DNA of 64,000 nt, taken from the NCBI GenBank assembly GCA_030762175.1, contig CM060831.1, positions 81,462,001 to 81,526,000 on the forward strand. Direction: 5' to 3'. Under the pieces are notes generated by a model. The model was not told the origin of the DNA. It saw nothing but the letters and a program-made list of their open reading frames with translations, and did not search any database. The stretch is from Metallyticus violacea (taxonomy: Eukaryota > Arthropoda > Insecta > Mantodea > Metallyticidae). Positions 12,508 through 24,289 of this stretch are shown here, piece after piece. Every line of letters begins with the position of its first letter. Position 1 is the first letter of the stretch. The position numbers were made by a program, and so were the translations under genes.

Positions 12508-13483
12508 GTGCGAATAACCCTTAAATGTGGCCGTTATCTATTGTACATGCTAATGTTTTAAATAATTTCGCTCCTTGTCTAAGAACTATCTTGAAATTAG
12601 TAATTTTTGTTTGATGTTGGGCATCCGTAATTACTGTAAACTAATTTTCGGTGACTGGATATTTTTTTGTTTGCCACAAGATCAGACCACCTTGTTACCT
12701 ATTTTGCCAAAAGCAAGTTCATAATTTTAATACTACCTTCCATTTTGTGATATCGAAATGTGGAAAAGGGTTGGGAACAGGTTTTTTTTTAAAGAAGCCG
12801 GATTCCTGTAACTTGTTGCGTTCATTGTTTATTGATGAACAAAGGTCGCTAGCAGGCTTCAACCTGACAGGCAGGAAGTGTGAAGTTAGAGATCAGATTA
12901 TACGGAATTAGTAAACCTTTCCTCAGAACGTGTTGTGGTGTCTAGGTTATTTATTTAACATGTTGCGTAAATGTTTAGCTATGGAGGGTGAACAACCCTT
13001 CACGCAACCGGTATCGCGGAGTGCGACCGCCCGGCGAGTCTGGCTGATGTGTCGGCGGTGTGCTACTTGCGTAAGATTTCAACTCACGCAGCGGAGGGGA
13101 AATATATTCCGCACCTCCGCCGACATAGCACTGCCGGCCGGTTCCGCGGTTATGTCAAGCATTGCTCACTCTCTGAGAAAGAAGCGAAGTGCTGGTAAAT
13201 TAAGAAGTAAGGGACGTAAATTAATAATGACGTGTTTGATTATTTATCAAGCAAAATGAGCGTTAGTAAAGCAGTGAAAGAAAGAGATAAGACTATAGAG
13301 CGTTTAGAAACAGTATGCATAGAATTAAAAAAAAAACTAATAAAAACCTCTGAGAACGCCATCAAAAAGAAAACAAAAATGTCAGGAATGCAAAAATAAA
13401 CAAATAAAATAAAACGCTAGGTTAACGCATTGTGATGAAATAGTACAAAGCGGAGTGCGGTGCATTGTTCATTCTTTGCTGTT
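12508..13483. other. Unassigned region with a GC-rich island
   Basis: 12990-13160 is markedly GC-rich (CGCAACCGG, CGACCGCCCGGCGAG, CCGCCGACATAG) against an AT-rich background and contains short inverted CGGCGG/CCGCCG arms. A Lys/Glu-rich frame begins with ATG at 13257 but stops after about 47 codons. It could be the 5' end of an old transposon whose DDE fragment lies at 14211. No confident gene. Confidence 0.3.
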
Positions 13484-13768
13484 AGTAGATCCTGGTAGTG
13501 TAGTGGTAACCATACTTGCCTCCTAAACCCAAGATAATGGGTTCAAACCCGGCCAGGACCGATGGATTTTTTCGGGTATGGCTTCCTTAGGAAGGGATAT
13601 AAAGCCGTGGGTCCCCTGTCGTACATTTACGGCACGATAAAGAACCTCGAGCCTGAAAGAAGAGGCCTCTTGAGCAAAATTTGTCGGCCGTTTCACACCC
13701 TGAATTGAATGGGACGCTGATGACCTGAGATGTTAAAGAGCGTCCGTAAATAAATCAAACGAAAAAAA
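13484..13768 (+). repeat. tRNA-derived SINE, family A (copy 2, best preserved)
   Basis: The complete layout is: tRNA-like head with A box TAGTGTAGTGGTAACC (near 13496) and B box GGGTTCAAACCC (near 13539), then a body with GATTTTTTCGGG and CGGCACGATAAAGAACCTC, ending GAGCGTCCGTAAATAAATC. The near-complete tRNA-like head suggests a relatively young subfamily. Other copies lie at 5627, 28533, 30846, 34083 and 44898. Confidence 0.85.
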
Positions 13769-14210
13769 ATTCTTTCTTGTTTGAAAATGACGTTGAATAT
13801 AATTTTGGCGAGGGTATACAGTGAGGTATCCTCTCATATTTCTCAAGGGTCACGTTGAACCGATTCTACATTATTTGGGATTGACTATGAAAGAAAGGGG
13901 AACAGTTAACTAATAGAAAGAAAATATATCACATGGCGATATAAATATCTAAAAGACACCAAAATGTTTAGGACCCAGGGGAAATCATTTGTTTATATAG
14001 ACAAGTCAGCGACAAATGAGGTCATACAGTGACTAAAGCTAAAATTAAAAGTACTGTCAAGCAACAATTGTGGGTGTAAGCACAGGACCCGGGCCACCCC
14101 GGGATGGGATCAACATTTGCTTTGATGCCTGCCGGAAATGAGCAAGAGTTCCTCAGAAATATTGAACTAACTTTTCTGTGCAAAAGAAACGCGGCCGACT
14201 CACAGGTGGA

Positions 14211-14406
14211 TCATATGAGAAGAGGTTCGCTGAACAATTGTTGCCCAATAGCCCATGGAGAGCGGTTATTGTAATTGACAATTCAAAGTATCAAGGCAGG
14301 ACAAGTGAACTTTAGCCTGTCACTTCTTGGAAGAAAAATGATATCGTTGATTGGCTTGCTCAAAAAGGAATCCCGTTTGAATATGATATGCTTAAACGGG
14401 AACTTG
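14211..14406 (+). pseudogene. DDE endonuclease fragment of a transposon
   Basis: One reading frame gives SYEKRFAEQLLPNSPW, VIVIDNSKYQ, NDIVDWLAQKGIPF and LKREL. This matches the VIVIDNA.YH...II.WL region of the DDE-superfamily endonucleases common in arthropod genomes, where the Asp of IDN is catalytic. An in-frame stop lies at about 14313, and upstream and downstream parts are not recognisable. Dead relic. Confidence 0.65.
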
Positions 14407-15814
14407 TGTTGTGTTTCAACATTAAGAGAGATACGACAAATTCATCATTGAGAAATGCCAAAGACACTAGGGTCTTGCCACAATTTCTTTGTGGATAAAT
14501 CCCAACAAAAGGTATGGCCACAAATAAGAACTACATTAAAATAAAACATGTGTCATTCTGACAACCACAAAAGAGGCAACTAATCTCAGAACATATTACG
14601 GTACAAAATTGGGCGAATTATGTGGACAAAACATTAAAGAATGAAATGAAAATGGGAACAGTTTAATGAGACCCAATACGAAATAGTTTTCTTTTATTTA
14701 TTTCATCGTCGTCGTCAACAAGAACTGCCCCTTCAGAATCACCACCACCAGCTCCTGATTCGCTAGAACTCGGTTCATCCAGCACACACCATCATCCGAG
14801 GACAATGACATGGCTTAAAGTTATTAACCAACATGGTGTTAGCATCTTATATAATCATAATTGGTTCATATCTTTTTCTGTACTTATAAAGTCCTATTTC
14901 GAAGTATTTTAAAATGCATGTGAAAAGTGTGTATGTTACAAGAGCCTTAAATAGCATTACAAATATTTCACTATGTTGTGATTTATTATTCACAAGATGA
15001 CATTAAACTAACAGACAGGTCGCAGCTGCACGCTTTAGTTGCGAGAGTACACGTGGCAACAGCGCGCCCCATTTAATCTGTACTGTCTTTAAGGTTGAGA
15101 TGCGCTATAGATTGTCTGAAAAAGCTAGTTAACAAGGTTAAGAGTTTGGGATGTACCGGGAAACACATTGAAATTCATTTCAATAACATACAAACCAGAA
15201 TTTCCGGGCGCATTTTAAAATTACATTGTTTCTTATTTTAGTATGAGGAAATTACTCAAGTTTGTTTCGTTACATTCTGTATAAACGGGAATAAAGGCGT
15301 TCTTTACAAATTTATTTCTTTAGAAGGGCAGTTTCAACTGTCTTATTATTTAATTTTAATTTTAGTCCATATTCTACATATATACAAAAATGGTGCAATA
15401 TACTTGAACTGTTAAAGAACTAGGCAAACTCTGCTTAGTTTCACTGAAAAGACCATAATATGTTTATAACAACACGTTGATCTAACCATAAATACTAAAA
15501 TACTGTTTAATAGTCCATATTTCACCAACTTCATATTAAGCACCCCAGAACTTTTACATTCATACACCATGATGAAGAATATCAGGTTAATAGCATGGAC
15601 ACGCTGTTTATTACAGAAACAATTTCACCATATACATATGATTAAAAAAAAACACATTCAAAAGAACTTACATAACCATTAGAAAATTAAATTTATAAAG
15701 CTGGTGTCTTGTTCACTGCTTGTAAAATGAAGTGGGTGGTTTAACATGATCCTCGTGCCATAATTTAGTCATCGTTTACGTAAATCACAAAGATTACCTG
15801 TCACCAAAGAATAG
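14407..15814. other. Intergenic DNA, no gene seen
   Basis: No coding motif or conserved repeat recognised. A short GTCGTCGTC run lies near 14706. Confidence 0.4.
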
Positions 15815-16050
15815 GCCACCACGGGTCTGGTGTTCCTATTCCAACACGACCGTCCTCCCTGACTGAGGTTTTTTCCTAAGTCCTCTAAATGGCAAATGTC
15901 ATGGAGCTCCCCTAAACTTAGGCCTGAAACGCTTCCTCCCTTTAAAAAAAATCCTTTCCCAATTTATCATTTCAACTCATGTATCATCGGTTCTCATCGC
16001 CTGTGGTACCTCAGTAGTTAAAACGGTGTTAAAATACATTAAAAAAGTGG
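15815..16050 (+). repeat. tRNA-derived SINE, family B (copy 3)
   Basis: The body matches copy 1 (GACTGAGGTTTTTTCC, ACTTAGGCCTGAAACG, TGTATCATCGG...TGGTACCTCAGTA). The tRNA-like head is degraded. Confidence 0.7.
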
Positions 16051-16904
16051 CAACTGATTTTATCCCAGTCGAAATAAATTTTCACTCAAATTATCATCTT
16101 TGTAGACGCAGCGGTAACTGAGAAATACATTATTGCAAATATTATTCAGAATGCTAAGAAAGCATTGGACCTTCAAAACCTTAGGTTCCCCAAATAGAAG
16201 GGCAAACAGAAGACATCGTTGAAGAATTTGATGTGGTTCCTCCAGAGGCTACCGATGATTTTGAAACTTTCAAAACCTTAGGTACCTTAGGTACAGGCCT
16301 GCGATCTTATCTGTAGATTTTTTAGTGATTTAGTTAGTCCACAACGAGTATGTGGTTAGCTGTGAAGATCTTGTCTACAACATTTTTATAGACATTAACA
16401 TGATCACAGTAATAAAAGTACAAAGAAATCCATGTGCTTGTACATTTTAAGCAAATGTAAAACTGTTCACTTTGGAAAAATAAATAAACAAATGCCATCT
16501 ACATTATCTATATTTTTAAATACTAAAAAACAATCTTCCATTTCACTTAGCCACGTTTTGATGAAGATCCATAAGCATATGTACACAGAACTTCTTCTTC
16601 TCCTTTCTATGAACTTGTTTCTTGAAACACTACATAGCCCCGAGCTGTTATTGTTTAAAAATCTAGTGGAATGTCAAAAGTTTCCCTGTCTTCACAAAGA
16701 ACAAGTTATGAGAACAGCAGATAGTTTTAAAATATATGTCACGTTACATAAAACATTAAAATCAACGTCTACATTACACAGACATTCTGCTCCTTAAAAT
16801 GCGATGGAAAGTGAGCCTGTTAATTGCCTCGCTTTTGCATTGCTCACCGGTATAATGCATGATTGTTTGTCGCTTCTGGTTCCTGTGTACCATTATCGGA
16901 CGTC
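16051..16904. other. Intergenic DNA, no gene seen
   Basis: A 121-codon frame at 16432-16797 shows no family motif and no codon bias I would trust. AACCTTAGGT direct repeats occur near 16180 and 16275. Confidence 0.35.
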
Positions 16905-18905
16905 AAATTTTGGAATGCTAGGGCTCCGCTCTACCTGCAGGACTCATCGACGTCTTTCGTTATTGTTCACTGCGTATTTTAGCGAGGCTTGAAATTTCAA
17001 AATTGCCGGATAGCCACATTTTTGGGCCAAAGTTTCGATTTCAAATTTTGGATTCTTATGGTCATTTTTGTGTAGAGGATCGAGACCTGAATTCTCAGTA
17101 TAATTTTAGGTTCGTGTCCGGAAAGTAAGTACCGGTTTGGAAAAAAAAAAGCATAAAATATTTGTTTTCACAACAACATTTATTTGTACATGAAAGAGCA
17201 TTCCTTAACCCATTTTTCGACATAGTTGCCACCATTGTTCAGGCATTTGTCATAGCGGAAAATCTACTTCAACAAGTGGTAGTCAGAAGGCGGGAGATCG
17301 GGGCTGTATGGCGGGTGATTTAACTGCCCCCAACCGAGTTGTTGAATATTGTTTTGTGTCACACCAGCAGAATGGGGACGTGCGTTATCATGAAGCAACA
17401 CAATGCCTTGACTGAGCATTCCACGTTTTTTGTTTTGAATTGCGCACCGAAGATTTCTCGATGTTTCACAGTTTCGTTGGCATTGATGGTTGCACCTCTG
17501 GGGAGGAACTCAGCAAACAGAATGCCCGTCTGTCCCAGCACACAGAGCACATGATTTTTCGTGCTGACAACGCTGTTTTGAATTTTTGTCGTTTAGGGGA
17601 TCCTGTGTACCTCTACTCCATCGACTGTTGTTTTGATTCTGGAGTGACATTACAAACCCAAGTTTCATCACCGGTCATTGTCCTGCTTAAGAATTCATCG
17701 CCCTCATCATTGGATCGGGTAAGAAATGTCAGGTAGCTTCGTTTTATGGACATCTGTAAGCATCTTCGGAACTCAACGGGAACATTTTGCGATAATTTAA
17801 GCGCTTTGTGACAATCTCATGCACAACAGTTTTTGAAATTTGTGAAAACACATCACAAAGTATTCTTATTGTGAACCGTCTGTTTTCACGAATTGCCTCA
17901 TTCACTTGTTTAACCAAACCATCAGTGACAACATGCCCTCTCCGTACTTCGTCATGAACATTGGATCGTCCATCATTGAACTGCCTAACCCACTTTCTCA
18001 TCTGTCATTACATTTCCACCGTAAATCTCTACAAGTTGGCGATCAATTTCAACTGGCTTAACATTCCTTGCGTACAAAAACTTCACAGTCAGCGGGATCA
18101 GAACTTGTCTTAAACATTTTGAACGATCAGAAACTGTAAACACAACAAGATCCGACTGTAATGGCGTCAGTGGACAGACAATGAAACAGAGAGACAAGTG
18201 CGCACGCGTGGAACTGCGACACTAGCGTTGCGGTGGCTGTAGAACGAAATCGTACTTACTTTCCGGACACGCCTCGTATTTATAGGGTTAGGATAATTTC
18301 GAAAATGAGACCTACCTCGGAAGAGAGAAACTTTTTGACATACTTCGGTGAATATCTTGCAACCACAATGTTCTGTACATATTCGGAATGCCGGGGTACA
18401 GCTCTTCCCGCAGGGCGTACTAGTATTTTGTTTTAGTGTATTGCATATTTCAGCGATGCTTGAAATTTCAAAAGTTGTTGACATTTTTATAGGCGAAAAT
18501 TCTCGATTTCAAATTTTAGAGTATTACGGCTATTTTTGCATAGAGGTACGCTAGTTGTATTCGCAGTATACTTTTTATGACAACCGAGTCATATTTATAG
18601 GCGTAAATGAAACCCTCCTGCGTATAGCCCCCAAAAAGGGCCAAATTTCGGAGATACTTTGGTGAATATCTCTGCAAACTTAAGGCAGATTTTTGTGTTC
18701 TGTGCATATTCAGGATGTTGGGTTACAACTCTACTCGCAGAGAACTACGCCGTATTTTGTTTTTAGTTTAAACTTGACTTAAATTTTCAAAATTGTCGGT
18801 CTATTGAAATTATTTGTGGGCCAAAAACCTTGATTTCGAATTTTGGGGTTTTGTAGCCATTTGTTCGTAGAGAATCGCTAGTTGTATTCCCAGCGATTAA
18901 AAGTC
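16905..18905. repeat. Satellite-like ~320 bp tandem repeats, split by a mariner
   Basis: Three diverged copies share the ordered blocks CTTGAAATTTCAAA, GATTTCAAATTTT, TAGAGGATCG/TAGAGGTACG and GCTAGTTGTATTC. They end near 17105, 18570 and 18895; the last two block ends are about 327 bases apart. Together they form a short tandem array. A 1.17 kb mariner (17109-18276) sits inside the first copy. Confidence 0.65.
17109..18276 (-). mobile_element. mariner transposon, dead copy in the satellite repeat
   Basis: Inverted ends GTGTCCGGAAAGTAAGTAC (left) and its complement (right) lie just inside TA dinucleotides (17107-17108; 18277-18278). Minus-strand pieces belong to a mariner transposase: KWVRQFNDGR (HTH region, 17744-18001), an AEFLPRG-type block in 17359-17550, HPPYSPD-like coding near 17310, and a terminal EKWVKECSFM-like end near 17200. 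Frameshifts between them make it non-functional. Confidence 0.8.
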
Positions 18906-19460
18906 GACCAGTCCATGGTTTCCACCACAGGATGTCAAAATCTGGCTTTCATGAAGTGAACGAGAAACGTGAACATTAGTTTGTGGCGAACCAAATCAAT
19001 GACTGAATACAGCCAGGAATAAAAAACGGGTATCCAAAACTCGTGTATCTTTATGCGCATTTTAATTTTATTATTATAACAGATATTATATATAACTTAA
19101 GTTTCCTGTATATTTCCGAGTTACTACCCAATAGTACCTACTCTTTTAGAAAATTAATAAACGGACCCGATATAAAACGATCCGAATGTAACTTGCTTTT
19201 AGCTCTTTAGGGTGGAATATTGTAAATTTGTGCTTTTAGACCACTGTTAGAGCCCGAAAGTTCAGGCATTTATTTTGGTTAAAATAAGCAGGCGAAAACA
19301 CACTTAAAAATTGAAGATAGGCAGTAATATAATTAAAACAGGCATTTATTGAGAAGAAATAAAAATTATAAATAAAACGCGACTGTAATATACATCCCAT
19401 CCTGGGTGTGTCAACATTACTGGCTAGCAGTACGGTTTCTACGAATGTTTTCAGCTTGAC
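18906..19460. other. Intergenic DNA, nothing recognised
   Basis: No coding or repeat signal was identified between the satellite-like repeat and the histone pseudogene. Confidence 0.4.
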
Positions 19461-19737
19461 AGGTTCATGTCCTGCTGTGCTATCATCCTGGAAGTGCAGA
19501 TCTGACTTGAAGTTCTGGAAATGTCTCCAACCAGGTGCTGGAATGGCAGTTTGAGGATAAACGGTTCAAGTTCTTCTGTAGCACTGGATATCTCAGAGGG
19601 CCACCATGTCCAGGCGCAAGTGGTGGGTCTTCTTAATTCTACTTGTGGTAGGAGCAATTTTCCTAGCAGCTTTGGCCACCACTGCTTTCTGCATTCTGGC
19701 AGCCTCTGTCCTCCCCTATGGATTTTTGGATTGTCTG
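19461..19737 (-). pseudogene. Histone H3 retropseudogene
   Basis: On the minus strand the DNA follows a histone H3 coding order: CAGACA...AAATCC (Q5-T6..K9-S10), GGCCAAAGCTGCTAGGAAAA (the ATKAARK region), AAGAAGACCCACCAC (KKPH), ATGGTGGCCCTC (the VAL region), AACTGCCATTCCAGCACCTGG (KLPFQRLV) and ACTTCAAGTCAGATCTG (DFKTDL). Reading frame is lost by indels and substitutions, and the match fades near 19461. No introns are visible. A (GTAT)n tract adjoins it. A decayed processed or tandem-array-derived copy is the simplest reading. Confidence 0.75.
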
Positions 19738-19784
19738 CTTGGTATGTACTATGCCTTGTTTCTGCTACTTTCTGATACTGATAT

Positions 19785-19785
19785 T

Positions 19786-19819
<34 letters not shown>

Positions 19820-19974
19820 ATGTATGTATGTATGTATGTATGTATGTATGTATGTATGTATGTATGTATGTATGTATGTATGTATGTATGTATGTATGTA
19901 TGTATGTATGTATGTATGTATGTATGTATGTATGTATGTATGTATGTATGTATGTATGTATGTATGTATGTATA
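19785..19974. repeat. (GT)n followed by (GTAT)n microsatellite
   Basis: About 20 bases of GT dinucleotide run into ~165 bases of near-perfect GTAT/TATG tetranucleotide with one interruption near 19819. Long open frames in all readings here (YVCM or YIHT repeats) are translations of the microsatellite and not genes. Confidence 0.97.
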
Positions 19975-20091
19975 CAAAACAGGGAACAAAAGGAAAGGGT
20001 GGTAGCGGGAAATTCAGATTCGACTCCTGTAGAAGTAGGGAACTTATACACATTCACAATTTAATTGTTTATTAATATGGCTTTCTATGTA

Positions 20092-21318
20092 TGAGAGTAG
20101 GTCCACAAGTTTCCGGCCTAACTATTTTCTAGGTATGATAAAGACAAAAACTACATTTCACTTTTAAATAGTTACCTTTTATTGCAATGCACTTCTCACA
20201 TCTTTGAATTAACATTTCAACCCCCCCCCCCCTCCAAATAGTCAGAAGTCTTGTCTATAAAATGGGCATAAACAGCATCCATCACTTCTTCGTCACACTT
20301 AAATTTCCTTCCTCGAAGATTCTTCTTGAGTTTTGAGAAGAGGAAATAGTCACTGGGAGCTAGATCTGGGCTGTAGGGTGGATGGTCAATCTCCTTGAAG
20401 CCACATTTCTTCACAGCTTCCTTTGCAACAAGAGCTGTGTGCACAGGCGCATTGTCGTGAAGAAGGCGAACACCGACACTCAGCTTTCCTCGTCTTTTCT
20501 CTTTGATGGTAGCACGCAGTCTGTGCAGTAGGCCAGCATAGTACTCCCCATTTACTGTGGTGTTCCTCTCCTTGAGGTGTCAATGAAGAGTATTCCTTCA
20601 CAGTCCCAAAAGATTGTGGACATGATCTTCTTGTGACCTTGGCCTTTAGAGGTGGTGCTTCTCCACGTTTACGCCACTCCATTGGTTCTCTTTTTGGACA
20701 AGGGATTACAGTAGAGGACCACAGTTTCATTTTCTGTAACAATGGATTGCAGAACTTCTCTCTCGTTCCCACGGCAGAGTTCCTAAATACTTGACAACAC
20801 ATGATCTTTTGCTGCTTTGGGACTGAGGGAAGAAGTCTAGGCACCCATCTTGCACTAACCTTATTCGTGTTTAAATGTTCATCAATAATTTTAAGGACTG
20901 TTGTTTTAGAAAGGCCCAACCTTGCTACTATTTCTGTAACTTTGAGCCGCCGGTCTTTCATAACTTCTCCTTCTACAAGAGCGATGTTTTCAGAAGAGAG
21001 CATCTACAAAGGCCGACCTGCACGCTCTTCATCCTCAATGCTTTCTCGACCCATCCCATTCGAAAATGTTTGGCCCATTCTTTTACGGTAGAATATGACG
21101 GGGGTGTTTCCCCTTATACACCGTTCAACCGCTGTTTAATTTCATTTGGAGTAAGTCCTTCTTTTGTGAAGAACTTGATAACAGCTCGAAACTCCATTTT
21201 TAACATGTCACAATCTTCTACACATAGATTTCTTTATACAACTATATCTGAACAACTGAACACAGTTACAGCTACAATTATTTACTTAACAGATAAGGTA
21301 TGACACCAGATAAGTGTT
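20092..21318 (-). mobile_element. mariner family M1, copy 1 (3'-truncated)
   Basis: Left end GTAGGTCCACAAGTTTCCGG is present; the opposite terminus is lost near 21318. The minus strand encodes the HTH part ([19 protein letters not shown]) and the C-terminal catalytic part HPPYSPDLAPSDYFLFSKL, with the third Asp of the DD34D triad intact here. Frameshifts occur between them and a poly-C run at 20220-20231 disrupts the C-terminus. Same family as copies at 36313, 42956 and 46088. Confidence 0.85.
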
Positions 21319-21596
21319 TTATGAAGACGAATATAATAATAACGCAAAGATGTAACATGTGCATGAAAGCTGAAATAAGTGTATATGACCCAGGAAAATA
21401 TATCACATAAAACTGATGTCATGTATCATGATGAAAACTATTTGTCGTGACTGTCTGGAGCCATTCGTAAGGACGTCTTTTGTATTCGCACGAGACCTTT
21501 CTGTTATAGTCATTGTTAAAAAAGTCCTTGAAGCAAACAATGCAGGCAAGTAGCTAGTTTTCACCTCGGGGAAACCATCCCCTTAAAAGTAACCTT

Positions 21597-21760
21597 TCGA
21601 AACTTGCTTCTGGAAGTTTCAACGAACAGTGCTGTTAAGCCAATCAAAAGAGAGAATTTAAGACGCGTCTAGAATATTCCTATGTTTGAATTATCGAAAA
21701 GCGACGCGTGGTGTAAAAATAAATAGCCCAGTTATGAGTTTGAAGCGACAGTAATCAGTT
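21597..21760 (+). promoter_or_regulatory. Heat-shock-type promoter (HSE, CCAAT, TATA-like, Inr)
   Basis: A perfect three-unit heat shock element TTCTGGAAGTTTC lies at 21608-21620 with flanking GAA/TTC units. CCAAT is at 21640, a second GAATATTC pair at 21672-21679, an ATAAATAG box at 21718-21725, and an arthropod-type initiator TCAGTT at 21755-21760. Order and spacing look like an hsp promoter, though TATA to Inr (about 38 bases) is a little long. An LTR promoter is the main alternative. Confidence 0.5.
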
Positions 21761-21867
21761 ATGAGATGTAGATAAGCAGTGAGAGATTTAAAAGTAATAA
21801 TTACGTTGGTGTGTGAGTGCGAGTGAGATATATTTTGATGAAAGTCATTTAGTTAGAAATCACAACG

Positions 21868-21984
21868 ATGGAGGAAGGATTGCCGAGAGTGTCTCGTAAA
21901 ATCACGACTAGTGAACAAATTTATGGGAATATCGTTAATCTAATCCCTTACCAGGGGCCCAGACAAGTCCAGAACTACAAGTGA
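21868..21984 (+). CDS. Small 38-residue ORF downstream of heat-shock-type promoter
   Basis: ATG at 21868 (context CACAACGATGG, a good start context) opens a 38-codon frame ending TGA at 21984, with AATAAA only 8 bases later. The peptide (starts MEEGLPRVSRK, mixed charge, no membrane segment) is unrecognised. With the promoter at 21.6-21.76 kb this makes a compact unit of about 250 bases. It could be a minigene, a non-coding stress RNA with a chance ORF, or a solo LTR carrying U3-R-U5 signals. Confidence 0.3.
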   Translation: MEEGLPRVSRKITTSEQIYGNIVNLIPYQGPRQVQNYK

Positions 21985-21991
21985 ACTTTCA

Positions 21992-21997
21992 AATAAA
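21992..21997 (+). terminator. AATAAA polyadenylation signal
   Basis: A canonical AATAAA lies directly after the small ORF and would end the proposed heat-shock-type transcript about 240 bases after the initiator. Confidence 0.4.
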
Positions 21998-22847
21998 CGT
22001 CTTGAACTGTGCAACCAACATAATTATTTAGTACCCTTCAATCCATCATCCTTTCCTCCCCTGTGACTAAAGGGTACGTATGTGTATCAAGAAAATATTG
22101 CATATGAAAACAAAAATTTAATTACAAATAGCTGAAATACATTTTATTGATATCAATTTTGCTTTTCAATTCCTCAGGAATTATATATTTCGAACGAATT
22201 TTACATTTATGTAAGACGTAATCAACTAATATTTTATTTGTGGTGAAAGTTTGATGCTAGAATTTATGGCAAGTTCAAATAGTTCCTTAATAACTTCTTA
22301 ACAACATATCCAGTAGAAATATTGCTGTTGATTAGTAGCAGGATTATGTTTGGTCACAGGATGTATAAAATACATGCTGTTTATGGTACATAATTACACT
22401 TTTATTGTCATAATTTATTTGCTCATCCTTTTTCACTTCATGTTTTTGTATATCACTGTCTCGCTGATTTTTATTATCTAAAGCAAGTAATCTGAAAATA
22501 GAATAACAGAAAATATTGTGGGATTCTTCATTATCATCAAGCAGGGTGTTTTTGGTCCCCGGGGTGACTAGGCCCGCTTTATACAAAAAACTTTTCATTT
22601 CCCCAAAATATTTTTAAGAGCCACCAGAGGCGGTTAATGCCCTTAGTTCGATCTTTTCAGCTGTAATCTTGGCATCACTGATTGATGCTTGTTGATCAGT
22701 CAAAACAGGTTACATTGTTATAAGATTAGCAATCAAGTAAATTTGAGTGCGCTGAAACTTTTGATTGCACAGCGTTGAAACCGATTCCACATATTTAAAC
22801 AAGTGGAGCAAAAGAGTTCCACTCAATCACATAATGATCTTAATATA
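21998..22847. other. Intergenic DNA, no gene seen
   Basis: No coding motif. The 84-codon minus frame at 22344-22598 is low-information. Confidence 0.4.
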
Positions 22848-24083
22848 CGAGGTGTGATAAAAAAATAACAGTCATTTTTTATTTCGCGAGCTTCATAAAT
22901 CCCATTTTCAATTTTTTTTAGCTTGTTGGTACACATGTTTCTGACCAATGTTGGCGTTTTCAGCTGTTTTGGATGTTTAGTTTATTGTTGACAGTCGAAA
23001 AGGTTAGACGTGTTTTGGTGTGCTTGGCGATTTTTTACTTTCGAAAAAGATGGACCAAAGAATTTGTATTAAATGTAGCTTGAAAAATGGAATAAAGTGC
23101 AACAAATGTTGACTGGGCTTTTGGCGAATCTGCTATGAGCAAGACAAGAGCTTATGAATGGTACAGACGTTTCAAAGAGGGCCGTGAATACGTTGAAGGT
23201 GACTACCGCCCTGGACGTCCTAGCACATCAATAACCGCCGACAACGTCGAAGAAGTGAAGCAAATGATTCTGGAAAATCGCCGAATTATATCAGAGACGT
23301 TGCTGATGATGTCGGTATATCATTTGGTTCATGCCAAGCAACTTTTTCGGATGTTTTGGATATGAGCAGTAAAGTTTGTTCCGAGAATCGCTTAATTTCG
23401 AGCAAAAACGGCGTGGTGTAGACGTCGCTCAGGAATTGCTGAATGAAGTCAACAACGATCCAGAACTTGTTGAAAAGGTCATAACCGGTACGAAACATGG
23501 GTATATGGGTATGACGTTGAAACCAAGGCCCAGTCGTCCCAATGGAAGCTGCCTGAAGAGCTAAGACCGAAAAAATTTCGACAAGTTCGATCAAATGTGA
23601 AGGTTCTTCTCACTGTTCTCTTCGATTTCAATGACATAGTGCATCATGAGTTCCTGTCATATGGTCGTACTGTCAATAAGGAACACTACCTGGAAGTAAT
23701 GCGCCGTTTGCTGATGCAATCCGACGAAAACGACCGGACGTGTGGCAAAACCGCTCGTGGAAATTGCATCAGATAATGCTCCTGCTTGTTCGTGATTTTT
23801 TTTCCGCCGCACATGGCCCCCTGCGAATTCTTTCTATTCCCGAGGCTGAAGAAAACCGTGAAAGGACGATGTTTTGATGAGGTAAAAACACAATCGCTGA
23901 GGGAGCTGAAGGGCATACCGTAAAGTGAGTTCCAGAAGTGCTTCCGAGATGGGAAAAAGCGCTGGCACAAGTGAATTATATCCGGAGGGAATTACTGTGA
24001 AGGGGACCGAATTGATGTTGATGAATAAATAAAGATTCTTTAAGAAAAAACGAATATTCCCGTTATTTTTTGATCATACCTCG
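22848..24083 (+). mobile_element. mariner transposon (family M2), dead copy
   Basis: Termini CGAGGTGTGATAAAAAAATA (left) and the inverted ..TTATTTTTTGATCATACCTCG (right) are flanked by TA at 22846-22847 and 24084-24085; length is about 1.24 kb. Plus-strand pieces are SKTRAYEWYRRFKEGRE and GDYRPGRPSTS (N-terminal HTH domain), then FEQKRRGVDVAQELL, and CEFFLFPRLKK-like coding near 23820. Frameshifts and missing stretches, including the HDNA block, make it inactive. Confidence 0.85.
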
Positions 24084-24289
24084 TATGATCAACCTAACTG
24101 TGCAATGTTCCAATTAACAATTTAATTATTTTGTTTTTGTTTTATTTTTTATGCGTAAATTAAAATGAAAAGGCATAGTCACTGGGATAGCTTTGGCCAA
24201 CTTGTTTGTCCATTGTAAATCATTAAAAATGACTCATAATTTAGTGTTTATATCTGCCATCACTTGTTTTACAGCACTAGTGTCATGTT

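Noticed and set aside
19451..20075. Long frames on both strands with YVCM/YIHT repeats
   Set aside because: They are translations of the (GTAT)n microsatellite; the flanking part is the histone H3 pseudogene in other frames.
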